From Apoda limacodes (Eukaryota; Arthropoda; Insecta; Lepidoptera; Limacodidae): a stretch of DNA of 64,000 bases. The stretch covers positions 3,782,001-3,846,000 of the forward strand of contig OX291544.1 of assembly GCA_946406115.1 (NCBI GenBank), read 5' to 3'. Positions 11,641 to 22,309 of the stretch are shown here, piece after piece. Position numbers and translations under genes: made by a program. How positions within the stretch are numbered: position 1 is the first letter of the stretch; each line of letters starts with the position of its first letter. Under the pieces are notes generated by a model. The model made no database searches, was not told the DNA's origin, and worked only from the letters and a program-made list of their open reading frames with translations.

Positions 11641-11799
11641 AGTGACTTCTAAATAGTTAACTATAAATACTAAATTGAGACCGGTAAATTTAAAATGGCA
11701 TTATTGGCAAACAAAGTTGACCAAAAATTAGTTCCGTCGCAAGTGACAGTACCGCAAGAGCAACTCGTCTTATGAATATTTTTTTTATTTTTGAGATTT

Positions 11800-12985
11800 T
11801 TCTTATTTATTTATTTAAACTTTCTACACAAACATGTGTACAATAGCGGACTTTATGCCACTAAGCATTCTCTACCAGCCAACCATGGAGCCAAGCAGAT
11901 AATTTACTGGCGAGAATTTGGTAAAAAAAGAGAAAATAAAAACTATTTCAAAAAATATTAGTGTCTTGTATAATAAAAATGGTGATAGTATAAATATATA
12001 ATTACTAATATAGATACTTACGTATACAAACATATATGGTTAAATATTTACATCAACATTTTAAAAAAAAATACAAGATATGTTAATAATATATATGGAT
12101 ATATATACATAGGCTCATACATACACATAAGTAGTCACAAAAATATACGAAGTAGTTCACTTCCACTGCTTGAGATAATATTTCTTTAACTGTTTTTTTT
12201 AAAAAATAGTCTTACTTTGGGCCTTACGAATGTCTTTAATGTGCATTCTAGAGATACTCCTGTAGCCTGAAGAGTAACGGAACTAGATACAAACCCAGTA
12301 AGATGTCGTAGGGTAGAAAGCAGAAGGCTGTGAGAAGTGAAAGTTCATGGTCAACCAAGAAATTGGAACCTGGATTTTAGGTATTCAGAATAGCTGGGAT
12401 AATTAAAAAATGAATTAAAGACACAGAGGATTCTAAAGCTTCTGCGTTTATGAACTGGCAACCATTAAAGCTGGTTACGAAAAACAGAGATGTGGTCATA
12501 TTTTTGTAAACCGAATATATACCGAATAAAGTTGTTGAAGAGACGATCTAGTTTGATTAAGAGATCAGAATTCAAATCCAGATAACACTCATCACAATAA
12601 TCAAGACGTGGCAAAAGTAGTGCTTGTACTAGTTGCAGCTTGGTATTACAAGGAAGGAAATTGCGAAACCTGTAAAGATATTGTAACGTTTCGGTAACTT
12701 TTCGACTACTAATTACACTAACTTGTGCTGTCCAATTCAGATAAGTATCAGTGTGTAAACCAAGGTCTTTAACACTATTAGAAATGGGGACAGTGGTGTC
12801 TGTACATATAATTGGTGGCACGGTTGTCATATCTACTTATTTGCCGAGTACCTCCAAGCATGGCCTGACACTTGCTAACATTGATCATTATGCCAAAGCG
12901 TTTCGGCCAGTTGTTGATCATTGATTTTTTCACTGCTGAAAGTCTTTTACTCTGGTTTGAACATAAAGCTGCAAGTCATCAGGGT
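11800..12985 (-). mobile_element. CR1-like non-LTR retrotransposon fragment: 3' UTR plus C-terminal RT region
   Basis: On the minus strand a frame at 12830-12465 reads SVKDLGLHTDTYLNWTAQV, LQYLYRFRNFLPCNTKLQL, QALLLPRLDYCDECYLDL and FNNFIRYIFGL, ending VFRNQL. This is the post-catalytic region of CR1/jockey-type polymerases (KDLG, L.W..QV, LD YCD, N..R.IF). Homologous text continues to about 12980 in another frame, so frameshifts are present. Downstream (11806-12200) is a 3' UTR with a TTTATTTATTTA tail on the plus strand and the phrase TACCAGCCAACCATGG. The copy is 5'-truncated and inactive, and appears to belong to the same family as the copy at 19.03-20.35 kb. Confidence 0.7.
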
Positions 12986-13027
12986 AAAAAGGATAAGGAC
13001 AGTCAAGATTCGTGGAAAGAAAGTTAA

Positions 13028-13225
13028 AAAAAAAACCAACTTTTTTAAACATTCTTTTATTATGTTCTTGTTAGTAAAATGAACTAAAAATTTAAAATCA
13101 ATAATTTAAACATGATAAGAGAAATATCATTATAAAGGTACCTACATTGCAACCTTTAACGATTATTAACCATATTCGTCTACGTCACAATAATCCCAAT
13201 AAACAAAAGAAAAATAATGAAGGTT
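13028..13225. repeat. Left arm of about 200-bp inverted repeat
   Basis: Reverse complement of 13541-13740 with modest divergence. The best-conserved core is TATTCGTCTACGTCACAATA at 13173-13192, reappearing inverted at about 13569-13595. The arms are separated by about 315 bp. A third copy of the core lies at 14272-14316. Confidence 0.75.
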
Positions 13226-13540
13226 ACTTCCAAATTTTTTATTGCATTCAATACAATAAACGAAAATTACTCAATTAGTTAATGCACTAGACAAAAGCAA
13301 GTTTTGTAACATATATTTTTTCAATCCTGTAAGGTGCTATAGTTCAGCCACAAAATTTGCACAAAAACGGCATATTTACGCGGTGTAGCCTATACCGCAG
13401 TCTTAAACCCTACTAAACCTTTACACCTCGTATTAAATCTTTTCTTTTTTATCATATATCCAATTTTTTATAAATAATGCGTGTTAGTATTAGCGTAAAA
13501 ACATTGTATTGAAACATTAAAAAACATTTAGCACAATTAC
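13226..13540. other. Loop of the palindrome, with a possible helicase scrap
   Basis: The plus-strand phrase around 13408-13445 (AACCCTACTAAACC, TTTACACCTCGTATTAAA) closely resembles the minus-strand coding text of the Pif1 fragment at about 14200-14230 (AACCCTAAAACTTTACACCT). If real, a second, inverted piece of the same helicase lies in the loop. The match is about 35 bp with a 3-bp gap. Confidence 0.35.
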
Positions 13541-13740
13541 ACCTTCATTATTTTTCTTTTGTTTATTGGGATTATTGTGACGTAGACGAATATGGTTAAT
13601 TATTGTTAAATGTTGCAATGTAGGTATCTATATAATGATATTTTTCTTATCATGTTTAAATTATTATTTTTAAATTTTTAGATATTTAATTTTTTATTAA
13701 CAAGAATATAATAAAAGCTTGTTTTAAAAAGTTTTTTTTT
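13541..13740. repeat. Right arm of about 200-bp inverted repeat
   Basis: Inverted partner of 13028-13225. ATTATTGTGACGTAGACG and GAATATGGTTAATTA are shared with the third copy at 14272-14316, in the same orientation. Confidence 0.75.
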
Positions 13741-13871
13741 TCTTTGAATTTTATTTTTAACTTATTTAGTATTATTTTATATTTTAATAATTTACCATAT
13801 CATTTTTTTATGTAATTACTAGTTAGTTGTTTGTAACATTTCTCATTCTTTCCATTTCAGTTAATGCGTCA

Positions 13872-14255
13872 ATATTACAAGGTTTTTTTCAAAGTCAACT
13901 TGGAGTTGTCAAGTTCTTCGATTTGAAGACCCGCTAAGAACCGAACTCGGCTTAAAGCCATATAATCTTGACCTGAAGTAAACAATTTGGAACCAAGATA
14001 AATAACAGCATGATCTACAGTAGTTCCCTGCATTTTGTGCACAGTTAAAGGCCAAAACAAGACAATCGGGAGCATTCTTCTTTCAACTGTGCCGTGATTA
14101 AATTTAGCAGGGAACTGAACTGATTGAGGCTGTATGATGTGAATGCCGTCATTACCAAAGTCTACGCGAACCGATGGTATATCGCTATCAACGCAAAGCT
14201 TTAATACAAGGTGTAAAGTTTTAGGGTTAAATAAGAATGTCTTATAGGTATATAC
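13872..14255 (-). pseudogene. C-terminal fragment of a Helitron/Helentron Pif1-type helicase
   Basis: The minus-strand frame is open from about 14249 to 13875. It reads NPKTLHLVLKLCVDSDIPSV, RVDFGNDGIHIIQP, FNHGTVERRMLPIVLFWPLT, VHKMQGTTVDHAVIYLG, and LFTSGQDYMALSRVR. VHK.QG.T.D and Y.ALSRVR are the last helicase motifs of the Pif1 family, which in Helitrons is fused behind a rolling-circle replication initiator. Only about the last 125 residues remain; Walker A and B and the Rep nuclease are absent. A stop codon precedes the fragment, so it is dead. It is flanked on both sides by copies of the GACGTAGACGAATATGG sequence, supporting a Helentron-like origin over a host PIF1 gene. Confidence 0.75.
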
Positions 14256-14271
14256 CTACTTACGATTTGAG

Positions 14272-14316
14272 ATTATAGTGACGTAGACGAATATGGTTAA
14301 TTATCGCTAAAGGTTA
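14272..14316 (+). repeat. Third copy of the element-end sequence
   Basis: GATTATAGTGACGTAGACG followed by AATATGGTTAATTATCGC repeats the right arm of the palindrome at 13569 in the same orientation. It directly abuts the minisatellite. Confidence 0.7.
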
Positions 14317-14845
14317 TGGCCACCTTCCAGCTCCATCATCAGACCCTGGTTACTATCTTGTAACAAAGTACTCGTCAAACGAGCCTATACTCGATGGGGT
14401 AATGTCGTTTAATTACTGAGTTCCTATGGCCATCTTCCAGCTCTATCATCAGACCCTGGTTACCTTTTAGCACCAAAGTACTCGTCAAGACGAATCAAAC
14501 GAGTCGAAACTCTATAGGGTTACGTCGATTCATCACAGAGTTCCTATGACCACCTTCCAGCTCCATCATCAGACCCTGGTTACCATTGAAATACAAACTA
14601 CTCGTTAAGACAATTCAAACGAGCTCAAACTCGATGAGGTTGTGTCGTTTCATTGCGAAGTTCCTATGGCCACCTTCCAGCGCCATCATCAGATCAGCAC
14701 CATGTCATCATATTGCAGTGTTACGCAATTTACACATGTGTGCGAAACTTCAGCTCAATCGGTAACCGGGATGTGGATCAAATTTATTTTGCAAAATTTG
14801 ATGACAAACATAAGGACAGGTGAAACTTAATAAAAGCTTGTAAAA
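14317..14845 (+). repeat. Helitron-associated minisatellite (about 120-bp unit, about 3.6 copies) and tail
   Basis: The phrase CACCTTCCAGCTCCATCATC recurs at about 14320, 14430, 14550 and 14670, giving periods of 110, 120 and 120 bp. Each unit also contains ACTCGTCAA, a GTCGTTT/GTCGATT word and GTTCCTATGG. After the last partial unit comes a unique tail (TTACGCAATTTACACATGTG, CAGCTCAATCGGTAACCGGG, GACAAACATAAGGACAGG) ending ATAAAAGCTTGTAAAA. Internal minisatellites near one end are a known feature of Helentrons and their non-autonomous derivatives. Confidence 0.7.
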
Positions 14846-15360
14846 TCCAAAAAAAGAGGAGTGATAGTATGCTACCCTGGGGTACGCCTGAAGCAAGGAG
14901 ACGGTTAATGCGGACAACTTGCTGGCGACCTCTTACATACGACAAAAACCAGCTTAAAGCTTTAGGGGGATATTGAAATGCCATTTTTTTTTACCACTGA
15001 GGTGGCAAACAAGCTTACGATCCACCTGATGGTCAGCGGTCACCGTAGCCTATGGGCGCTTGCAACACCAGTATCACTCGCGCGTTGCCGACCCTTCAGA
15101 AATCAAATAACTTCTTTCTTAATACTGTAGTCCTTGGAGAAAACCTTGCAACAGGATAGCTAGTAAAATGTCAAAATCAACGGTATTAAAAGCATTAGAA
15201 AGGTCTATTAGTACTAATATCGCGACCAGTCCACTTTCCATACCATCGTGAATGTCCTCTGTCACTTTCAGTAGAGCCTGCAGTGCAAGTGCTATGTCCT
15301 GAGCGAAAACCGGAATGAAGAGGGGTTCGAAGGTGGATTATACAGTCATAATTAGAGACT
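14830..15360 (-). mobile_element. CR1-like RT core fragment interrupted by a nested LINE scrap
   Basis: On the minus strand, 15350-15130 reads ALALQALLKVTEDIHDGMES and LVLIDLSNAFNTVDFDILL, which is RT motif A with its catalytic-type aspartate (DLSNAFNTVDF). From 14984 down it resumes with PKALSWFLSYVRGRQQVV and ASGVPQGSILS, which is motif B (GVPQGS). Between the two lies about 140 bp of unrelated LINE sequence (next entry), so motif A and motif B of one element have been split by a later insertion. The catalytic YADD motif C is not present. Confidence 0.7.
14985..15125 (-). mobile_element. Nested 3' end of a jockey-like LINE
   Basis: Matches the 3' terminal segment seen repeatedly in this window: a T-run read on plus, then CACTGAGGTGGCAAACAAGC, CCTGATGGTCAGCGG, CACCGTAGCCTATGGG, and CGCGTTGCCGACCCTTC. 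The 3' poly(A) end is at 14985 on the minus strand. It is inserted inside another element's RT domain. Confidence 0.75.
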
Positions 15361-15364
15361 TATT

Positions 15365-16215
15365 ACACGGGCTGTCCTAAAATCCCTCGTTAAGAGCCTT
15401 CAAGGAAAAGCGTGGCGAACTTGTGTCTCAATTCGAGACTACTTTGTCCAAGGTCTTTGACTGCAGATCGAAAAACTTGGTCCGATTCAATCCTACAAAG
15501 ACAAGTCAGCGCGTTCACCGCTAAGAAAACACCATTTACTGTAGTCCCACAATCCCAGAATACTCCCTTCTCCATTTCCTAGAGCATTGGAATCCTTGAC
15601 GTTGACATCTCCAGCGATGTTCATTTCCGAGATTAGTTACAAGACAAGGCTGGCGGCCAAAAAACTTGGTGTACTCAACAGAGCGAAACAGTACTTGCAA
15701 CTACTTGCAGAAAACAAAGGTTGCTGCTTTACAAGTCGCAAGTTCAGCCCCATATGCAATACTGCTGCCATCTCTGGGCGGGTGCCTGCTAGATACCAGC
15801 TTGGCCCTTTTGACTCGGTACAACGACAGGCTGTGAGAATTGTCGACGATCCCAAAATCACTTGCCGTATCGAGCTCTTACAATGGGATGTGTTATAAGG
15901 AATTATTCAAAATGATGCCCACGGCTACTTTCTACAATCACAACCGTTCGCCATCGGCAGGGAATTTATTCTCAAACTTTAAAACCGAAATGGTCGCGTA
16001 CTGTGGGGTTTCAGAGAAACTTTCGTGAAATGAGCTCCCTGCTCTTTCTAGGGATTACAGTTTGGGGTTCTTCAAGAAAGAAGTTATTGGATTTCTGAAG
16101 GGTCGGCAACGCGCGGGTGATACCCCTGGTGTTGAAGCGTCCATAGGCTACGGTAACCGCTTACCATCAGGCAGACCGTAAGCTTGCTTGCCACCTTAGT
16201 GGTATAAAAAAAGAC
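15365..16215 (+). mobile_element. Jockey-like LINE, 3' half of RT ORF and tail, frameshifted
   Basis: The plus strand encodes pieces in several frames: VSQFETTLSKVFDCRSKNLV and RFNPTKT (15418-15510), then AAKKLGVLNRAKQY and GPFDSVQRQAVRIVDDPKIT (15650-15870), then KELF.MMPTATFY, NLFSNFKTEM, and a final FFKKEVIGFLKGRQ-like segment at about 16070-16110. It ends with a 3' tail CTTGCCACCTTAGTGGTAT plus A-run at about 16215. The order matches the post-catalytic part of the copy at 54.64-55.80 kb. Stops and frameshifts make it a pseudogene. Confidence 0.75.
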
Positions 16216-16219
16216 CAGT

Positions 16220-16955
16220 CAATGAGGTCCGCATTTCTATACTCAGTTCGGAAAAATTACGCACGTGAATCTCTTCAGGTTTAAATATTGTGATGAGTGG
16301 GTTGCAGTAGAAGCAATGAAAGATTGGATGATTGTAGGATTGTTAACATTGGGAAATACTATAATAGTGACTCCAAGAACGACATTTGTAAATGACGATT
16401 ATTATATCATCTTTAAAAATATTTTTTTTAGTAATAAAAAACAAACTGCGGGACCGATTTTGCTCACACTATTTTCAGATATAAGTCATGACGTGCCGTA
16501 TCGATTAATCGATCTATATTGTTCACGAAACAAATTGGCCTATTGGTTCTTCAGATATCAAGGAGCAAAAAAAAGCTAACATACACACAAACATCACTCT
16601 AAAAATTATGGCAAACGATTTTCTAGATCATAAAAAGTAAAAAAAACGCAACGCGATTTCGAGTTTTGGCATATTTTTTTATTAACCTTATGTAAGTAAT
16701 CTTGGTAAAAAATTAATTTTTACCTGTTTGAAATGTGAGTCAATACACTTGATACCGGTACAGTGGTCTGGAATATTTAATAATCGGAACGGCAAACGAT
16801 GGGATTTTCATTCTAATTCAAACCCGGCCGGACGCGCGGCCGACGAGCGACGATGTACAACGACTAATCATTACCGCACTCGGGCCTATTTCAGATCCGG
16901 TAGCTTTACTACCGACATTTCTAGTAACACATTTTATATAAGTATATCAAGTGGG
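16220..16955. other. Intergenic DNA
   Basis: Two plus-strand frames (16265-16579, 104 codons; 16728-17054, 108 codons) carry no motif I recognise. A CpG-rich patch lies at 16820-16860. Confidence 0.35.
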
Positions 16956-16959
16956 TATT

Positions 16960-17065
16960 TCCCTGGCATAGGACCGAATGTGGTGGCGCTCTTTGAAAAA
17001 GGCCATGTCCAACATTGGCTCGCTACAGCCTGTGATAGCTGTGTGATTGATTAATACTTTGTACG
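16960..17065 (+). repeat. Possible 3' end of an RTE-like LINE
   Basis: GAAAAAGGCCATGTCCAAC, ATTGGCTCGCTACAGCCTG and the following TGATAGC/TGATTGAT resemble the familiar lepidopteran RTE terminus in which a GGCC.ATGTCCA.CA.TGG phrase is followed by GCCTGATGATG repeats. Diverged, so tentative. Confidence 0.35.
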
Positions 17066-17142
17066 TTTACACACCATGTAGAAAATGTATTCGCCGTCTA
17101 TTTTGGAAAAGTGTCTTTTAATTTTTTTCATATTCCTTATTA

Positions 17143-17255
17143 TTTTTAGGGTTCCGTACCCATTCGGTGCCAACGGAGCCCTATTACTAAGCATACGCTG
17201 TCGGTCTCTCTGTCCGAAAATTAAGGGGCTCTGATTTTTACACCAAAGTAGGTTC
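17143..17255 (-). repeat. GTGCGAGTC-family repeat, 3' part
   Basis: On plus it begins TTTTTAGGGTTCCGTACCC, then GAGCCCTATTACTAAGC and CTGTCGGTCTCTCTGTCCG, the reverse of the 3' end of the 320-bp family at 5286-5605. Confidence 0.6.
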
Positions 17256-17299
17256 TACCTTTTTTTTGCAAATTATTAACAAATATTTAAAACAAAATA

Positions 17300-19030
17300 A
17301 TAAATTGCCTTGCGTACTAAGTGTTGGAGATTCGATCCCTGCGTGAACTAAAGAGTCTTTCTCTTAATTTCTCGAGTACCTGCAATAATTATTCATACCA
17401 TTTGCTTTTCGATGAAGAAAAACGTCGTTAGGGAACTTGCAAACAAAAATACCTATGTGAAGCTTACAATCTGCACAGGGCCCACGTCCTGGACTATGGC
17501 CCTATCATACCTCTTGCCCAAGGTGAGGGGAAGAATGAAGGTTGGTAAGGAAGGAAAAGAATAAAGAATAAAAGTAAATTTAAGTGGTCACTATACAATA
17601 CACTAAACACAAAAGTTTTTTCTATTTCGTTACAGCGGTGATACATACTCGTACTTATAAGGTTTAAAGTTGAGGTTATAGTACGTGTATAAAGAACGTA
17701 TCAGATATCAGCTAGAAATGCGAAGATAAACCAAAAGTTATAAACAGTGCATACATGAAGCCAATCAATGTATAAAATAGTATCGAATCTAATACAACTT
17801 ATGCTGTCGGAGTCACTCGACTGTAGGGTTCCTGGGAGGTTCCCGCAGGTGAGGTTGCTACGATCAGCGCGGATACAGATAGATGCCTATTATTCTATTG
17901 AAATATTGCCAAGTTCAGGGCTTGCAAATCTTTGGCACAAGAAACAAAAAATAATTATAAAAATGAAATACTATATTCTTTCTTTTTTATTAATTTAACT
18001 CTTATAGTACATTTTAATTTTAGTGTAAAATTAACAAAGTGATACCTATGTACTAAGGCGGACTTATCGCATAATGCGATTTCTTCCAGCCAACCATATG
18101 GTATTTCCGAAAATAGGTTGATTAAAATATAAGTAGGTAGAGTCCAAAAGAAAAAAAAAATCATAGATAAACTAATTTCAAGTACATGTACATACACATA
18201 TACACCATAATTACATATACATACTTACATAGGTACTGCAACCAAAGTTAACTTCACTTGGCTGCATTAGAGGTATTTAATTCTTATCTGGGAATCCTAC
18301 CAGGATATGTGAAGGATACGCAGAGAGATTCAAATTATTCGTTTCTTCTCCTTTTGTCTTGTGCGAGCGGCTATAATAAAGAATTGTATTACTTATATCT
18401 AATAAAATTTACATATTTCAACTTAACTTTATTCTTGGGTGGAGTTCCTTGTCCTCTGGTCATCAACTTTATTGGGATAGCTAGGCTTAGTCGTGAGCAT
18501 ACCATAATCATACTGAAAATAAGCTTGCCTTATGAACCAATGTGACTAATCGACTAAGTGGCCATATACTAAAAACAACTCCGCGGGCTACACATAATGG
18601 AGTTCCAGAAACGCGGCGTCAGCCTCAATGCTCGTCAGCACACGTACTGGTCCCATTCTGTGGCTACGGAACGGCTTCAGGTGCGCTCCTTACACTTTTC
18701 CTAATACCTCGCGGGGCATGCTAATGCCACGTGGTGAGAGCGAAGGTGGTCCTGCATTTCTTTTCTTGGCAAAACGTTGATGCTTATGTTGATTTTACTC
18801 TAGTAGCCTATGCATTCCAATTAAAAAAACAACCAACCACGGGTCAAGCATCTGACGGGGGCGCCTAACAACAAAATGCATGTGATGCATTTATGTTTCC
18901 TTCTATAGGAATCTAAATTCAAAATATTTCATTTTTTTTTTTTGGTACATTGTTGTCCCTACGCGAATACCAAACCTCATTTACGATCGGTTTGTGTATT
19001 CTATTCGCAATATGACCTACTTAGAGACAC
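17300..19030. other. Intergenic DNA
   Basis: Contains a B-box-like word (GATTCGATCC near 17330) without a tRNA fold, and several short frames (17768-17998, 18258-18545, 18542-18724) with no recognisable family. No gene identified. Confidence 0.35.
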
Positions 19031-20350
19031 TAGCAGGCTAAGCCTGCTCCAGTACTCTGTACTCATAAATACATACACATACATAATGAGTATGTGACAT
19101 CAAATTTGCAACGATTGGAGAAAGAAGGATTATAGGTTGGTTTTGAATATCTGTCAACCGAATGTCCGACGGTAGATTTTTCCACTGTGGAGCTGCTTTC
19201 ACAACAAATGATTTGCCATAAAAGGTAGTGGAATGGGGTGAAATAGTTAAAGTTCGTTCTACCTTTGACCTTAACGTCAAACTTTGTGATGTATTAGATT
19301 GGTAGTTAAATAGGACACTGGACAAATGCGTGAGAATGTGAGTATTCCTGCGAAGTCGAATTAGGAGCCACTTGAGTTTAGCTCGAAACTTTGAAATATG
19401 ATCGTATTTTCGTAATGCGAAAATGAATCGGATACATAGATTTTGGGGACGTTCAAGATTGTCGAGTAGCTCCTAGAGCCCAAAGGTATAGTTTTAAGGA
19501 TATTATTAATGATACCGATAACATTCTGAATTTGGTCAACTTTTGAACCTGCACATAACTACAGATCATCCGCATATAAGTGGAACTGAGTAGTTAGTCG
19601 ATTTTAAGGGAGTTAATAAACAGGGAAAGCAACAAAGGTGACAGAACATCACCTTGTGAAACACCTGCAGGCACAACACAACAGCCCGAGCAGCCAGGAT
19701 CGATACGTATGCATTGTTGACGATCTTGACAGATAAGTTTCAAACCACATGGCCGCTGCCGCAGATATGTTAAGCGAACGTAGTACGCAAAGTAGAGTTT
19801 CAAACAGTAGTCAACAGTATTAAATGCATTTCTGAAACCTATTAAAGTTAACACAGTAAAATGTTGATTTTCCATGTAGGTTGCTGCTTAGGATGTTGTT
19901 TGAGAGAAGATGTTGACTAAATTGCTTATGGACTAAACGTTTCATCACTTTGGACAGTAAAGGAATAATGGATGTAGGCCTGTAGTGAGAAATTATAGAA
20001 GGATTGGAAACTGGTAGAGGGATAATAAAAGCTTTCTTCCAGCTTTGAGGGAAACGGTTAGAAGAAGAGAAAGATTAATAAGATTGGTGATATGAGGAAG
20101 GCGTATATCAATTATGGGAAGTATCATAAATAGGCTTACATTATCGCTACCAGTTGCTCTGCTATCCGACCCGCGTATCGCTCGCATAACACCACAGCCA
20201 ATGATTATTTTGAAATTGAAGTTACTAAGTCAGGTCATGGCAGACCAGAGAAGTGAGCTAAAGTGTTTCTTTTAGTTTTTTCGTCAATTGTAGGAGGTGG
20301 GGAGGAAAAAAAATTATTGAGTGAGTTGAGATCGTAATTGATTAAAATAT
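19030..20350 (-). mobile_element. CR1-like non-LTR retrotransposon, long degraded RT region
   Basis: Reading the minus strand from high to low: about 20090-19930 encodes an SWKKAF.IPLP and SHYRP-like fingers segment in broken frames; 19875-19594 reads VLTLIGFRNAFNTVDYCL (motif A, first aspartate lost) and PAGVSQGDVLSPLLLSLFIN (motif B, GVSQGD in place of GVPQGS); 19500-19320 has an LIRLRRNTHILT-like piece; 19325-19038 reads GKSFVVKAAPQWKNLPSDIR near the C-terminus. Motif C was not found intact. Several frameshifts and stops make this an old dead copy. Confidence 0.75.
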
Positions 20351-21010
20351 GGTATGCAGATTTGTCAGTGCCCAAAAACATGAGAAATCTCTATATATTT
20401 GAGGAATCACACTTTTAAAGACTTTGTAAGTTTTGTAATTCCTATATTTATTTATTTATACTGTGTCCAAAAGTTGCGTACCCCTGTCAGTGACCGGGTC
20501 GTATTCATTAATTCGGGGGATTGAGTATTGTTTCCTGATGAGTTACTATAGACACAAGTCGCGGTACTCACTAGAATGTGCATTTTTGGTTTTTCAAAAC
20601 AATGACAGACAGGACATAACTCAAACATCAGTAAATTAACGGTTAACCATTTGTATACGAGTTATAAACGTTTTGTATATTTGATAAAACGTTACAAAAC
20701 CTATAAATCATATACCTATATGATTGAATCTCTTGTGTGCACTTACTCAAAACGCTTCGTTTTGTTACAAGTGGTTTCTAGTATTATAATGTGTTCCTAA
20801 AAGAAGTTGATCAACCAGACGACTAAATTCTAAAATTCCGGATTAGATTCCTGGTAGGAACGCAACAACAAGTCAGTTTGTAAATGTTATTGTCTTGAAT
20901 CAACTCTTAAAATGAAATATAAAAGCAAAATCCCACTGTAAAATGAATTCCTAATATGAAGTATGCCCAAAAAATTTTAGGTATTGTCAGAAAAAAACAT
21001 TATTTATTAA
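20350..21010. other. AT-rich intergenic DNA
   Basis: No gene or repeat recognised. Confidence 0.4.
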
Positions 21011-21011
21011 T

Positions 21012-21285
21012 AACTAGCTTTTGCCAACGGCTCCACCAGAGCTTTATTTAGTTATCGTCGTAGGATTCCTACGGGAAAATATTAAATGTGGTAAGGAAGT
21101 TTGCTAAAACAAGCTATAGCTATATATAGTTCGCCAACGTTCAAATGTTTCAATATAAAATGTCCTTTTCCGTCTCTTTAACTACCTTTGTGCCCGGCAC
21201 AATCGGAAGCTCCGTTGCGACGACGTGCAGGTAGGACAAATAAACATAACTCACGTTCACATTTGTAATATTAGTATAGATTAAA
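21012..21285 (+). repeat. ACTAGCTTTTGCC-family repeat, copy 2
   Basis: Begins ACTAGCTTTTGCCAACGGC, with ATTCCTACGGGAAAAT, AACAAGCTATAGCT and ATAAAATGTCC as in the copy at 11.25 kb. It ends with CACATTTGTAATATTAGTAT, the usual terminus of this family. Confidence 0.65.
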
Positions 21286-21289
21286 AAAC

Positions 21290-21915
21290 GTGCATTTAAT
21301 GATTTAAAGGAGCTCCTCATAAGCGTATTTGAATAAATTTATTATAATTTTCAATTTATACTTGTATATGAGAAATGAGTTTAGGGATCCGAGACAGAAA
21401 CGAGTTTAAAGTTCGTGGTAGGTCCTCGCTTCCGGCGGCTCGCGTCCGGTGAAACCTGAAAAAAGCTTTCGCCGCAACACTGTATTGTTTGTCTTTGTAC
21501 GAAATTCGTGATTTATTAAATTTTGGCAAATATTTTAAATCCGTATCGGTGACAGAAATTGTTTGTTTGTAGCATAAAAGGTATGTATATTATGTATATC
21601 CTCATGGTTTTGATGTCCAACAAGGGGTTACTAATGGCTAAATACACACATACAATGTGGGGTATGACCTTAGCTATTTTTCTACTGTTACATTAAATAT
21701 GATATATATTATAATAGGAAATACAAACATGGCTCTCTGCCTTGTTTTTAATAGGGACTTTATTTCTACGTAATTATTGAGTTTAATTATAGAAAATTAA
21801 TAAATAAATTTCTATACTATATTTTACTGGCAAAAAAATATTTTCTGCTACTAGCTACCTAGTATTTGTACGTACGTACTATTACTTATTTCGTGGTATT
21901 AGTCTTAATATGGTC
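21290..21915. other. Intergenic DNA with a CpG patch
   Basis: A GC-rich stretch at 21420-21470 (CTCGCTTCCGGCGGCTCGCG) stands out. No gene seen. Confidence 0.35.
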
Positions 21916-21920
21916 CCTTT

Positions 21921-22307
21921 AAAGGCCTTCACAGAGATTAATAACTACCAAGGTAAATAAAGAAGATATGATACTCAACATATAAAGGCCTTCACAGAGA
22001 TCTATAACTGCTTAGGTAAATAGAGAAGAGATCATACTCAACTTATAAAGGCCTTTACAGAAATCAATAACTCCATAGGTAAATGGAGAAGAGATGATAC
22101 TGAACATATAAAGGTCTTTACAGAGATCAATAACTACCTAGGTAAATAGAGATGAGATGATACTTTACTTATAAAGGCCTTAACAGCGATCAGTATAACT
22201 ACCTAGGTAAACAGAGTTGAGGTGATACTCAACATATAAAGACGTTCACAGAGATCAATATAACTACCTAAGTAAATATATATGAGAAGGGATGGGATAA
22301 TACTCAA
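21921..22307 (+). repeat. Tandem repeat, about 63-bp unit, 6 copies
   Basis: Units begin AAAGGCCTTCACAGAG (variants with T or GT) at about 21921, 21983, 22047, 22110, 22173 and 22238, giving periods of 62-65 bp. Each continues ATCAATAACTACCTAGGTAA and ends ATGATACTCAACATAT. Copies diverge by point changes and 1-3 bp indels, so the array is not recent. Confidence 0.9.
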
Positions 22308-22309
22308 AA

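Noticed and set aside
13872..14255. Host PIF1 helicase exon
   Set aside because: Only the last motifs remain, a stop precedes it, and it is flanked by Helentron-like end sequences and a minisatellite.
15637..15861. 74-codon minus-strand frame
   Set aside because: Antisense to recognisable plus-strand LINE coding text (KLGVLNRAKQY, FDSVQRQAVRIVDDP).
16728..17054. 108-codon plus-strand frame
   Set aside because: No recognised domain; its end overlaps a probable RTE-like repeat terminus.
21921..22307. CRISPR-like array
   Set aside because: Repeats are contiguous with no unique spacers and diverge throughout; this is a eukaryotic tandem repeat.
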